Source: Enterovibrio norvegicus FF-33 (GTDB lineage Bacteria; Pseudomonadota; Gammaproteobacteria; Enterobacterales; Vibrionaceae). From it: a DNA stretch of 64,000 nucleotides. The stretch spans positions 125,311 to 189,310 of the forward strand of contig NZ_AJYD02000011.1 of the NCBI RefSeq assembly GCF_000286835.2, in the 5' to 3' direction. The notes beneath the pieces are model-generated. The model had not been told where the DNA came from and did no database searches. It saw nothing but the letters and a program-made list of their open reading frames with translations. The position numbers and the translations under genes are program-made. Positions 1 to 8,853 of the stretch are shown piece by piece. The stretch's first letter is position 1, and every line of letters starts with the position of its first letter.

Positions 1-105
1 GAAGGCACCAAGACGACTATCAGCCAGCATAAGGCTGGCTGATATCAAAAGAGCAAACAACAGGCGTAATTGTAAAGATGGCCCACGGCCAAACATTGGT
101 TTCAT
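1..105 (-). CDS. mreC: MreC, N-terminal fragment (cut by window edge)
   Basis: Only the first 35 codons are in the window; the gene runs off the left edge. The ATG at 105 opens a peptide beginning MKPMFGRGPSLQLRL, followed by a hydrophobic stretch and LADSRLGAF. This is the typical MreC start: a short basic cytoplasmic tail and then the single inner-membrane helix. MreC is the periplasmic partner of MreB in the rod-shape elongation complex. It lies 41 bases downstream of the mreB stop on the same strand, as in the usual mreBCD operon. Confidence 0.9.
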   Translation of the reverse strand, partial: MKPMFGRGPSLQLRLLFALLISASLMLADSRLGAF

Positions 106-146
106 TCAGTTACAACCTGTTAAACCGATTAGTTGATCGAAGAGGT

Positions 147-1199
<1,053 letters not shown>

Positions 1200-1306
1200 T
1201 TAATCCTGCAAGCGTTAAAATTCTTCAAATTGCGCTAAATGTACCAACGCAGACGGGGCGCGGCAAGGTGATGATCTACAAACCTGAATGAGATCAGTCT
1301 TTTTTT

Positions 1307-4300
1307 TCATTCCCCTGTCAAAGTGATGTTTTTTTCACCTTTATAGATAACCCGATCACTTCCTCGATAAAAACCGAATGTTCCTATTGCAGAAGGATCA
1401 TCATCAAACTGGGTTCCTTGCCAATTATGCTGTAACCAAGTTTGCGGCACCACACCACTGACAGCCTTATCCAGTTGCTGCCAGTAACGGAACTGCTCGC
1501 GGTTTAATCCTGAACTTTGGTCGGGTGCGATCACGTGAAAATCGGCACGGCCCTCTTTAACGTTTTTTGTAGCCACGACGTTTTTTGCATCGTCACGCAG
1601 CTCTATCTTAGCCTGTAAAGCGGCGTTATCACTGAACAACACGTCTTTCTTACCAATGTCCGTAGAAACAATTGTCGCGTTGTCTCGTGTATTGGTAACA
1701 AAGTGCGTGCCGTTAAAGACTTCGACTGCAACAGGCTGGGTTTGTTCATTCGTTAAATCTTGAGTTTCAGCGAAACCTTCAATGCGCATACGGCCAAAGA
1801 AGAAGTCGCCTTTGCCGAATTTGGCGCCGTCGCTTCCCCCTTTGGGGTTTGGAACATTTTCTACGCACTGAGCACCGACATTTTCATCGCAGAACGTAAA
1901 TCCCGTTCCGTCCCGATCCGGCGATTTAACCCCAACAGCAAAACGTAGCGATTCAAAAGGCCCATCCGGCAAAGCGCTTTTTTGCATCATCATGCTTCCA
2001 TCAATCGCGACCTCGCTCGCTCGGCCAGCACCGGCTTTCCATTGCTGCGCAGCCTGCGAAGGCAATGCGGGATGCTCCCATCGAGAGGTCAAATCAGTCG
2101 TATTGTGGAGCGCCCAGTCTTCAAACGCGGCTTTGTCGTTGGCACCCGAGAACAAGTGGTAATTTTTAACGGGCTTATTGTCCGTCGTCATCGCATTAAT
2201 GACATAATTGCCACTAAACGGCTGCTCGAGATAGGTAAATCCTTTGCTCTCAGCATCGTAAGCTGGCTCAATACCGGGGCTTATTTTCGCACTGAGCCCA
2301 AAATGGGAGGGATAAAAACGGCCAATTTCGCGTTCGCTAGGAGTGACCTCCATCCCTAGATAGGTAGATAGAAGTTCTGAATGAAATTTATAGCTACCCA
2401 CATCATTGACGACAATATCGTTAAACGCATATCGTCCATTGACCGCATCAGTATGAGGCTTGGATAAGTCCCCAATAGAAACATCGTCTCCCCCTGCAGG
2501 TGCACTAATTTTCGCTGTGGGATTTAAAGCAACAGAAGCAGATGGTGCACCACCTTTCCAGAAGTTAGGTGTACTTGCCCAATCAGAATCACAATGCTCT
2601 AGCCGCCATTGAATGACAGACGCCCCGCCTTTTTTAGGTCCTATCATATGTTCTTTACTCCAGATGATAGGTTTTAATGCCAAGCTGAATGACTCTCCCG
2701 CTTTTATAAATTTGTTGTCAGAACCAATCTCACTATCATCAGGCAACGAGGATCCTGCTTCACAGATCGCCAACGTATAAGGGCGAGCATAAATAGTTGC
2801 TCGTGCTTTCTCAGGGGGAGTTTCAGGTAAGGGCTTTCGTTGATTATCTATATGTTCGATTATCTCTGCGCTTGGAGATAGCGCAACCTCTAAATCAACA
2901 CTGATATGCCCCGCATCCAGATAGTCGATATCAATTTCTCCCACACCTTTTTTAAATTTAATTTCAGTGAGGTTATTCCCATCGCCAGTTTCAACACCAT
3001 TGAGTACCGCTTTTCGCATCCCGGAATTTGGACTCTCGAAGTTAGTCTTGGTATTGAAGTAAAATTTTCCATCTATGCCTTCCTCAGTTTCACATTGCCC
3101 TCCTCCGATTGATGTAACTACTTTTATATTTACAGTATTTGTTTTACCAGCAATTAGTTCAACCGGCCTACCTTCGTTCACCAAATAGCCAGATGGGGAA
3201 AACGAGAAGGGGCCTGCAGAGCCCATAAGACTTTTTGCACTGGATGAGGTTGGGTCATAAAAACCAACAATATCAATGCTTCCACCCCATCCGGACAATA
3301 GCAAGTTAGCAACGCCATTTTTTACTTCTACTTCTCTAAGAGATATGGCATGGCAAGTTTCTGTGGCGTCATCAGGTTTCGTCCAGCAAATATCCTTATT
3401 TTCTGACGTCACAAATACATCCAGGAGGCCATTTGCATTCCTGTTCAGATTACCGTTGGAATCTTTCACACTGAATGTTAATGGAATACGTTCGCAGGCG
3501 GATGCTGAATAAGAGATGGGAGAGATATCTAGCTGCTCGCCATAAAGTTCACCCGAGTAAACAATTTTTGCATTGCCTTGCATGAAGATTTGTCGGGCTG
3601 TTACCGAGCCAAATAAAGTCCCATCCCATGGAATTTGCACCACTCCAGAGGAATAAACATAAGCTTTAATATCAGCAGGCGTATTAAACGTAAACATGTC
3701 CTCCACACTGACAGTCGGAGCTTCATTGAAAACATAGTTCTTTTCAAACTCTTGATTATGATGATAAAAAACAAGATTCCTTGGCTGCCCACTTGCATTA
3801 ACATCATTGTCCCCCCCTGCGGAAAATTGGTTGACATGAATTTCAACCTCTCCGTTAACAACAAGCTTTGCGCCATTATTTAGTCGAAAGGAACCGAAGT
3901 AATAGATTCCTGGCTCAAGCGTTAACGTGGCACCATATACGGTGTAACTCGAGAATTTGTTATTTGATGATGTCAGCGTGCATTTCTTCCCCCACTGACA
4001 AGAGCCAGTTGCTGACCCGAACTCCTTGCTAGTGAGAAGCTCAAGACCGATATTAGCAGCTCTGTAATTCGGAGCATGGGTACAGGCAAACGTTTTAAAA
4101 CCATCAGAACAAAATGTATTTTTTTCCCATGGCGGCGGATAAACATAACGCTCAAAGCCAATCTTAACTTTGTCCCGCCCAAACCACTCAACAACTCCCG
4201 TATCCGCCTTAAACGCAAAAACGGTGGTATTCATGCCAGCAGGGCTTTGAGCAGGACCCGGAAAGAGTGTATCTGCACCTGAAAAAGCTGGTAATGACAA

Positions 4301-4348
4301 AGCTGGTAATGACAAAGCCATCAGCAAAAGAAAACAAAAGGTTTTCAT
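1307..4348 (-). CDS. mshQ: MSHA biogenesis protein MshQ
   Basis: Large exported protein of about 1013 residues, last gene of the MSHA pilus locus. The start is set at the ATG at 4348, which overlaps the mshP stop by one base and gives a normal signal peptide (MKTFCFLLLMALSL). An upstream in-frame start would add 22 charged residues and spoil it. The signal region contains a doubled LSLPA unit coded by a 15-base tandem repeat. The body is beta-rich with many Gly, Asn and Ser residues and cysteine pairs. The C-terminal half resembles the MshQ-type domain found in large pilus-associated proteins. It is probably a surface or tip component; the exact role of MshQ is not established. Identity rests on position after mshP plus overall character. 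Confidence 0.85.
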   Translation of the reverse strand: MKTFCFLLLMALSLPALSLPAFSGADTLFPGPAQSPAGMNTTVFAFKADTGVVEWFGRDKVKIGFERYVYPPPWEKNTFCSDGFKTFACTHAPNYRAANIGLELLTSKEFGSATGSCQWGKKCTLTSSNNKFSSYTVYGATLTLEPGIYYFGSFRLNNGAKLVVNGEVEIHVNQFSAGGDNDVNASGQPRNLVFYHHNQEFEKNYVFNEAPTVSVEDMFTFNTPADIKAYVYSSGVVQIPWDGTLFGSVTARQIFMQGNAKIVYSGELYGEQLDISPISYSASACERIPLTFSVKDSNGNLNRNANGLLDVFVTSENKDICWTKPDDATETCHAISLREVEVKNGVANLLLSGWGGSIDIVGFYDPTSSSAKSLMGSAGPFSFSPSGYLVNEGRPVELIAGKTNTVNIKVVTSIGGGQCETEEGIDGKFYFNTKTNFESPNSGMRKAVLNGVETGDGNNLTEIKFKKGVGEIDIDYLDAGHISVDLEVALSPSAEIIEHIDNQRKPLPETPPEKARATIYARPYTLAICEAGSSLPDDSEIGSDNKFIKAGESFSLALKPIIWSKEHMIGPKKGGASVIQWRLEHCDSDWASTPNFWKGGAPSASVALNPTAKISAPAGGDDVSIGDLSKPHTDAVNGRYAFNDIVVNDVGSYKFHSELLSTYLGMEVTPSEREIGRFYPSHFGLSAKISPGIEPAYDAESKGFTYLEQPFSGNYVINAMTTDNKPVKNYHLFSGANDKAAFEDWALHNTTDLTSRWEHPALPSQAAQQWKAGAGRASEVAIDGSMMMQKSALPDGPFESLRFAVGVKSPDRDGTGFTFCDENVGAQCVENVPNPKGGSDGAKFGKGDFFFGRMRIEGFAETQDLTNEQTQPVAVEVFNGTHFVTNTRDNATIVSTDIGKKDVLFSDNAALQAKIELRDDAKNVVATKNVKEGRADFHVIAPDQSSGLNREQFRYWQQLDKAVSGVVPQTWLQHNWQGTQFDDDPSAIGTFGFYRGSDRVIYKGEKNITLTGE
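4284..4313 (-). repeat. 15-base perfect tandem duplication in the mshQ signal sequence
   Basis: Two identical 15-base units (4284-4298 and 4299-4313) lie head to tail, and each codes for five residues of the mshQ signal peptide core (LSLPA). Unit length is a multiple of three, so gain or loss of a copy would lengthen or shorten the hydrophobic core without breaking the frame. Confidence 0.9.
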
Positions 4349-4788
4349 CACAACATCAACTCCCTCGCCCAACTCTCTTGCACGCGCACCACGTTCAAAT
4401 GCGCACTTCCGCACTCGCCTTTGCTCTCAATACGATATTGCGCCAAGGGTGCAACGCCAACGGTTTCACAGGTGACAGAAACAGAACAGCCCGTCAGGCC
4501 AGCGGCATTAAAATTGGTGGTTATCACCGCCGCACTGCAGCTGGCTTCTGGGAGGTTATCTGCATCTTTTGCTATTGGAAACAACCTTGCCATCGCCATT
4601 TCCGTTCCGCTGTTCGCTGCCAACCACGCGCGCGTACCTAACACCTCTCGGGTCGTGGTGTCGCTTTGTGACCAAGTGATTTGCATCAAGGCTGCGCCAA
4701 GCGCAGCCAATGCAGTAATCGCAAACACCGCGACAATCAACATGCTGCCCTGTTGGCGTTGTAAAGAAGACAAAGAACTAAGGCGCAT
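4348..4788 (-). CDS. mshP: MSHA pilus accessory protein MshP
   Basis: About 146 residues. The N-terminus has QRQQGSMLIVAVFAI, a basic leader with a prepilin-like Gly-Ser boundary followed by a long hydrophobic helix, as in MshP and PilX-type minor components. Four cysteines lie in the C-terminal part. The ATG at 4788 is chosen because an AGG sits about 8 bases upstream and overlap with mshO is then 11 bases. A GTG at 4827 would extend the protein by 13 residues inside mshO. It probably acts as a minor pilin or assembly factor at the inner membrane. It overlaps mshQ by one base. Confidence 0.85.
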   Translation of the reverse strand: MRLSSLSSLQRQQGSMLIVAVFAITALAALGAALMQITWSQSDTTTREVLGTRAWLAANSGTEMAMARLFPIAKDADNLPEASCSAAVITTNFNAAGLTGCSVSVTCETVGVAPLAQYRIESKGECGSAHLNVVRVQESWARELML

Positions 4789-5533
4789 TGAGAACCTGCA
4801 CTTGTTGGTTGTAGATCGAGGTTTCACCGGATTGGGTAAAGCGATAATAAATGTTAATCAGGTTACCGCTTGAGAGTGATTCGCCAGAAAGATTGAAACG
4901 ACTACCCGCCGCGATATTTTGTGCCAGTGTGACATTCTTGGGCGTCGCGCCATTGTTCACGCGTCGAAGAAGCTCACCATTATCAAAGCAAAGTGTCACT
5001 GAATGATGATAGATGTAGATCCGCTTAGATGGCGAAGGTGCGGGCCATTCGTCTGTAAGAGGTTTATCAAGCTTCAGGGTGCTCCCCGACGCATCAGTAA
5101 TCGCAAAACTGTTCGCCGCACCACCGACAAGATCAGACGGCGTCATGGGTAGAAAGACCAAGCGATGATCACCGCCTTTGACTGCGTCTTGCCAATCTGT
5201 TTGCTCGGTAGAAAGGACGACATCCAGTGTGTTCGAATTTTCTTCTAACTGGTTATACACACCTGAGTAACGAATTGGGGTATAGGTTAAACACGAACCG
5301 CCATCCCACACCGTCATGCTGTTTGGCACAGCATGGCGAAGTTCTCGTCCTAACCGCTCAACCGCAAAACGCGCTTGCGATTGCAAGGCTTCACGGTCAC
5401 GAGATTCAACGTAACCCGTGGCGCTCGATTCAATAAAGCCAAAGATGCCCACAGACACAATCGCCAGAATTGTCATGGTGACGATAAGCTCAACCAGCGT
5501 AAATCCGCGTTGTTTGCGAGAGAGCAAAGCCAT
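4778..5533 (-). CDS. mshO: MSHA minor pilin-like protein MshO
   Basis: 251 residues with a class-IV prepilin start: leader MALLSRKQRG, then FTLVELIVTM, with Glu at +5 of the mature form, the signature for cleavage and N-methylation by the prepilin peptidase. The helix continues into a region with RFAVERLGRELRHAVPNS, typical of PilW/MshO-type minor pilins. It likely helps prime or cap the pilus. The start ATG overlaps the mshD stop by one base, pointing to translational coupling. Confidence 0.92.
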   Translation of the reverse strand: MALLSRKQRGFTLVELIVTMTILAIVSVGIFGFIESSATGYVESRDREALQSQARFAVERLGRELRHAVPNSMTVWDGGSCLTYTPIRYSGVYNQLEENSNTLDVVLSTEQTDWQDAVKGGDHRLVFLPMTPSDLVGGAANSFAITDASGSTLKLDKPLTDEWPAPSPSKRIYIYHHSVTLCFDNGELLRRVNNGATPKNVTLAQNIAAGSRFNLSGESLSSGNLINIYYRFTQSGETSIYNQQVQVLNAP

Positions 5534-6165
5534 CAGAAGTTGCTCCGATAGGCGGTGAAGTCATATCGGCCAAAGTTGCCGGTATCCACATACAAATCAA
5601 TGCGCTTGTACAATTTGCTGTTGTTTGTCGAATCATCAAACGTGCTGTTGTCATACACCACGTTAATATCTACCGTAAAACCACGGTAATCATCGGCTGC
5701 GCCGCCAATCAATTTATCTAGCGCGCCGCGATGTGTTCGTGGACAGGAACCGAGGTCACCCCAACAGCCAATGTAATCTTCTGTGGCAATGAAACCTTCG
5801 TTCGCTGAGAGCGATGTCGGTATCGGTATCGGTGTGCATACCGGCACAGGGTTGGGGGAAATAATACCTTGCGCGAGCAGCGCTCCGGCATCTTCATCAC
5901 AGCGCCAACGGCTGCCATTAGGATCAGAATTGCGATCAAACTGTCGCGCCAATACTTGGTTCATCACCGCTTGCCCTAGCGCAGCAGCGCGAGCTTCGAA
6001 ATGCGGGTTGGCTGATTTGGCGAACATGGGGAATAAGGTTGTGCTGATCAGCACCATGGCAACGCCGAATACGACGATGCCGATAACTAATTCCACCAGC
6101 GTATAACCACGCTGATGGCGAGAAATTGGGTTTGAAGCTCTATGCAATTTTTCAGCGACAGGCAT
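5533..6165 (-). CDS. mshD: MSHA minor pilin-like protein MshD
   Basis: 210 residues. A longer than usual basic leader (MPVAEKLHRASNPISRHQRG) precedes YTLVELVIGI, again with Glu at +5. Tyr instead of Phe at +1 is tolerated in this family. Four cysteines in the middle (WRCDED, PVCTP, IGCWG, GSCPR) could form disulfides in the periplasm. It is placed between mshC and mshO as in the V. cholerae gene order. The start overlaps the end of mshC by 14 bases. Confidence 0.9.
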   Translation of the reverse strand: MPVAEKLHRASNPISRHQRGYTLVELVIGIVVFGVAMVLISTTLFPMFAKSANPHFEARAAALGQAVMNQVLARQFDRNSDPNGSRWRCDEDAGALLAQGIISPNPVPVCTPIPIPTSLSANEGFIATEDYIGCWGDLGSCPRTHRGALDKLIGGAADDYRGFTVDINVVYDNSTFDDSTNNSKLYKRIDLYVDTGNFGRYDFTAYRSNF

Positions 6166-6613
6166 AAAAATAACCCTCGCTGTTTAAACAGATACTAGCA
6201 GAACTAGAACCTTGCGAGAAGGTGATTTTGCATACCGATGAGATGCACAGGCGTTTGCCATCATTGTTAACGCGGCGACCGAGCAAATCAAAACGATACG
6301 TTTGTGCTGGTGACACACGAACAGAAGAATCAGATAAGTCCACCACATCACTGCGATCGGTTTTGAAACCACAGCCAGAAGCAGCACTGCCCCCCATGCG
6401 GGTGGCAGTGCTGCTCAGGGTATGGCAATCAGCAGACGGCGTCTCCTGCTGCATCGCCCTAAGCTGAACTTGCCTTGCGACAGACAAGCCCGCATCCCGC
6501 GCCCCGATCACTGAAAAGGCTTCAGATCCCGACAGGCGCGGTACGGCAAACACACTAATAATACCGAGGATAACCAAGACGGTGATGAGTTCGATTAGTG
6601 TGAAGCCTTTCAT
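6152..6613 (-). CDS. mshC: MSHA minor pilin-like protein MshC
   Basis: 153 residues with a minimal leader: MKG directly before FTLIELITVL. The GspH/FimT-like minor pilin pattern follows, with a hydrophobic helix, then VPRLSGSEAF and an Arg-rich helix (SVARQVQLRAM). Cysteine pairs near the C-terminus suggest disulfides. It starts 13 bases after the mshA stop, so it is likely co-transcribed with the major pilin but translated separately. Confidence 0.9.
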   Translation of the reverse strand: MKGFTLIELITVLVILGIISVFAVPRLSGSEAFSVIGARDAGLSVARQVQLRAMQQETPSADCHTLSSTATRMGGSAASGCGFKTDRSDVVDLSDSSVRVSPAQTYRFDLLGRRVNNDGKRLCISSVCKITFSQGSSSASICLNSEGYFYACR

Positions 6614-6626
6614 CTAATTACCCCAA

Positions 6627-7031
6627 TTAACAACCTGAAGTATCTGAAGGGTAAGTTGGTTCTGCGTTTGCTTCAGCAGGCGCTTGATAGCCTGCATAGC
6701 AGGTATCGCTGTAACTCCAAACATAACCAACATCTGTGAGTGCTTTAACTGTCAAATCATCGCTCACTGATACTAGCTTCCCAATACCACCAGCATCTGC
6801 TGTTGGATACTGATGAATGTCAGTAAATTCATCAGTAGTAGGATTCAAAAGCAAGACACCATGCGCCATGCTTGCCGCACTTACTATTGCAGCTTCAATA
6901 CCTTTCAGAGTTCCAGCTTTCGCTTCTTTTTCCAAACTCAAAAACTTAGGCGCAGCCGTTACCGCCAAAATACCCAAAATTACAATCACCACGATCATTT
7001 CGATCAGTGTAAAACCGCCTTGACGTTTCAT
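6627..7031 (-). CDS. mshA: MSHA major pilin subunit MshA
   Basis: 134 residues, the size of a type IVa MSHA pilin. The leader MKRQGG is followed by mature FTLIEMIVVIVILGILAV with Glu at +5, then APKFLSLEKEAKAGTLKGI, the family-typical helix. Cys111 and Cys134 would close the C-terminal D-loop; the last residue is itself the cysteine. A strong AGGAGT ribosome site sits inside the end of mshF, one base gap away. The pilus gives surface attachment in vibrios. This is the only full pilin gene between mshF and mshC; the mshB copy expected in V. cholerae is not there. Confidence 0.93.
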   Translation of the reverse strand: MKRQGGFTLIEMIVVIVILGILAVTAAPKFLSLEKEAKAGTLKGIEAAIVSAASMAHGVLLLNPTTDEFTDIHQYPTADAGGIGKLVSVSDDLTVKALTDVGYVWSYSDTCYAGYQAPAEANAEPTYPSDTSGC

Positions 7032-7032
7032 T

Positions 7033-7635
7033 TTATAACTCCTGATTTTCTCTCAAAACCTCTACGCGGCCAGTCACCGGGTAGTAAGCAAAAATATGAC
7101 GCGTCAGGTGTTCTGACGAGTCATCACTCCAAATACCGGTGCGAACCGGCCTTTCAAATCGGCAATAGGGCTGCGGAGAGTCTTTTTCTTTACCCAACAT
7201 CACCACTGCGCGAATCTGTGGCTGAGGGCGCTTTAACGCCTCCGGCCTTGTATCTGTCTCCAACCAATAGGATTGGTTGGTAAAGTTTGCCAAAAGCTCA
7301 CCACAATCTTTTGATGACATCGCCATCAAGGTGGTTGCGCCTTGCACCAGCGCAAAAGGAAAGCCCGCTTGTGCATGTTGGCTTGGCGATAATCTGAAAC
7401 TGACATTATCGACAGTAACGATATCGCTTTGTTTATTCTCTGTTTTTAATGCAGATCGCATTTGTACGCTTCTGGCTGAACCTTCGAAGGCATTCGCCAG
7501 ATAACGAAACTCGACTTCATCAGCAAACAGCATCACCCGATCGAAAACAGGGACAGTTGCCAATGCCAGAACGCCAATGATTAACGTAACAATCCCCCAC
7601 TCTGTCGGGGTGCGATCCCAGCTTAGAAATCCCAT
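7033..7635 (-). CDS. mshF: MshF-like MSHA biogenesis protein
   Basis: 200 residues with one hydrophobic segment near the N-terminus (WGIVTLIIGVLALATVPVF) and a periplasmic remainder with an isolated Cys pair (KDCGE and PYCRF). The helix after the membrane segment has a pilin-like feel but there is no Gly-Phe processing site, so I do not call it a prepilin. The name rests on position between mshG and mshA. It abuts mshG with no gap and lies one base from mshA, so it is translationally linked to both. Function inferred: pilus assembly factor at the inner membrane. Confidence 0.65.
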   Translation of the reverse strand: MGFLSWDRTPTEWGIVTLIIGVLALATVPVFDRVMLFADEVEFRYLANAFEGSARSVQMRSALKTENKQSDIVTVDNVSFRLSPSQHAQAGFPFALVQGATTLMAMSSKDCGELLANFTNQSYWLETDTRPEALKRPQPQIRAVVMLGKEKDSPQPYCRFERPVRTGIWSDDSSEHLTRHIFAYYPVTGRVEVLRENQEL

Positions 7636-8853
7636 TTATCCGCCACGGATCAGGTCGAGCATGCCCCACATCGGCAAGAAAATACCCAGCGCGAGGATCA
7701 ACACCATACCTGCCACGATCATCAGCAAAATAGGCTCCATGCGCGCCGACAGTGTTTTCAGGTCGTAATCCACTTCGCGGTCATAAAAATCGCTCGCTTC
7801 TAACAGCAGGTTATCTATCTGCCCCGTTTCTTCACCGACTTGGATCATCTGGTGTACCAGCGGCGTAAACAGCTTGCTGTCTGCAGTAACGGAACTAAGG
7901 TTGATACCGGATTCAATCGCCGCCTTCATTTTGTCCACTTCTGCCGCGAGGAAGTGGTTGTCTAACGCTTCGCCAGACATCTGCAAGGCCGTGTTAAGCG
8001 GCACGCCTGCGCGTAGCATCAAGGCAAACGTGCGTGAAAAGCGCGACATCAAGGCGCGGTTGACCAAGGGCCCTACCAAAGGTATGCGCAGTTTGAATTG
8101 GTCCCACTTCACGCGCCCGTTGTCGGTTTGCTTCCACAAATGCCAGCCCATAAACAGGCACGCGGTGGAGAACACAATCAGCCACCAGAAATCGACAAAG
8201 AAGCTCGATGTCGCCATCAATATCTTGGTCGGCAGCGGCAAATCCGAACCAAACTTGGCAAACATGCCCGCAAACTGCGGCACGACTTTGACGTTCAAAA
8301 ATGCCATTGCCGCCACGATCACCATCAGTACAAATGTGGGGTAACGCAGCGCCGATTTAATGCGTCGGCGGGTCTCCATTTCTTGTTCGTAGTATTCCGC
8401 AAGCTGCAACATGGCCTCATCCAATCGACCCGTGTTCTCACCCACTTGGATTAAAGACACGAACAGATCGCTGAACACGTTGCTGTGATCGCGCATTGCC
8501 GATGACATAGGGCGACCATTGGAAAGCTCGCTGCCGACGCTATCTAACGCCTCTTTAAGTGACTTATCCGTGGTGCTTTGCGACAAACCTTTAATGGCAC
8601 GAAGCAAAGGCACGCCTGCTTTGGTCAGGCTGTACATTTGGCGACAAAACACCACCAGTGATTCGAGTTTCACTTTGCGCTGAAACAGCGGCGTCGAGGC
8701 TTTTTTCACACTCGCTTTCGTCGGCTCAAGCGAGAGCAATACCATGCCTAAATCGCCTACTGATGCGATCGCTTCTCGCTCGCTCGCCGCATCAACAACC
8801 GCAGTGATGCGCTTGCCTTTAGCGTTACGTGCCGTGTAGCGAAAACGCGCCAT
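7636..8853 (-). CDS. mshG: MSHA platform protein MshG (GspF/PilC family)
   Basis: 405 residues, normal for the family. This polytopic inner-membrane platform protein is where the ATPase is thought to drive pilin insertion. The N-terminus MARFRYTARNAKGKR is the classical GspF start. Two T2SSF domains are visible: the first around residues 65-190 (FCRQMYSLTKAGVPLLRAI, then YPTFVLMVIVAAMAFL), the second around 270-400 (FSRTFALMLRAGVPL, ending in ILALGIFLPMW). Each ends in hydrophobic segments. It overlaps the last base of mshE. Confidence 0.95.
   Translation of the reverse strand: MARFRYTARNAKGKRITAVVDAASEREAIASVGDLGMVLLSLEPTKASVKKASTPLFQRKVKLESLVVFCRQMYSLTKAGVPLLRAIKGLSQSTTDKSLKEALDSVGSELSNGRPMSSAMRDHSNVFSDLFVSLIQVGENTGRLDEAMLQLAEYYEQEMETRRRIKSALRYPTFVLMVIVAAMAFLNVKVVPQFAGMFAKFGSDLPLPTKILMATSSFFVDFWWLIVFSTACLFMGWHLWKQTDNGRVKWDQFKLRIPLVGPLVNRALMSRFSRTFALMLRAGVPLNTALQMSGEALDNHFLAAEVDKMKAAIESGINLSSVTADSKLFTPLVHQMIQVGEETGQIDNLLLEASDFYDREVDYDLKTLSARMEPILLMIVAGMVLILALGIFLPMWGMLDLIRGG

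Noticed and set aside
8098..8454. Long open frame antisense to mshG, and similar ones opposite mshE, mshL, metH and the Ig-repeat gene
   Set aside because: They mirror the codon pattern of the opposite gene, lack ribosome sites and show no family motif.
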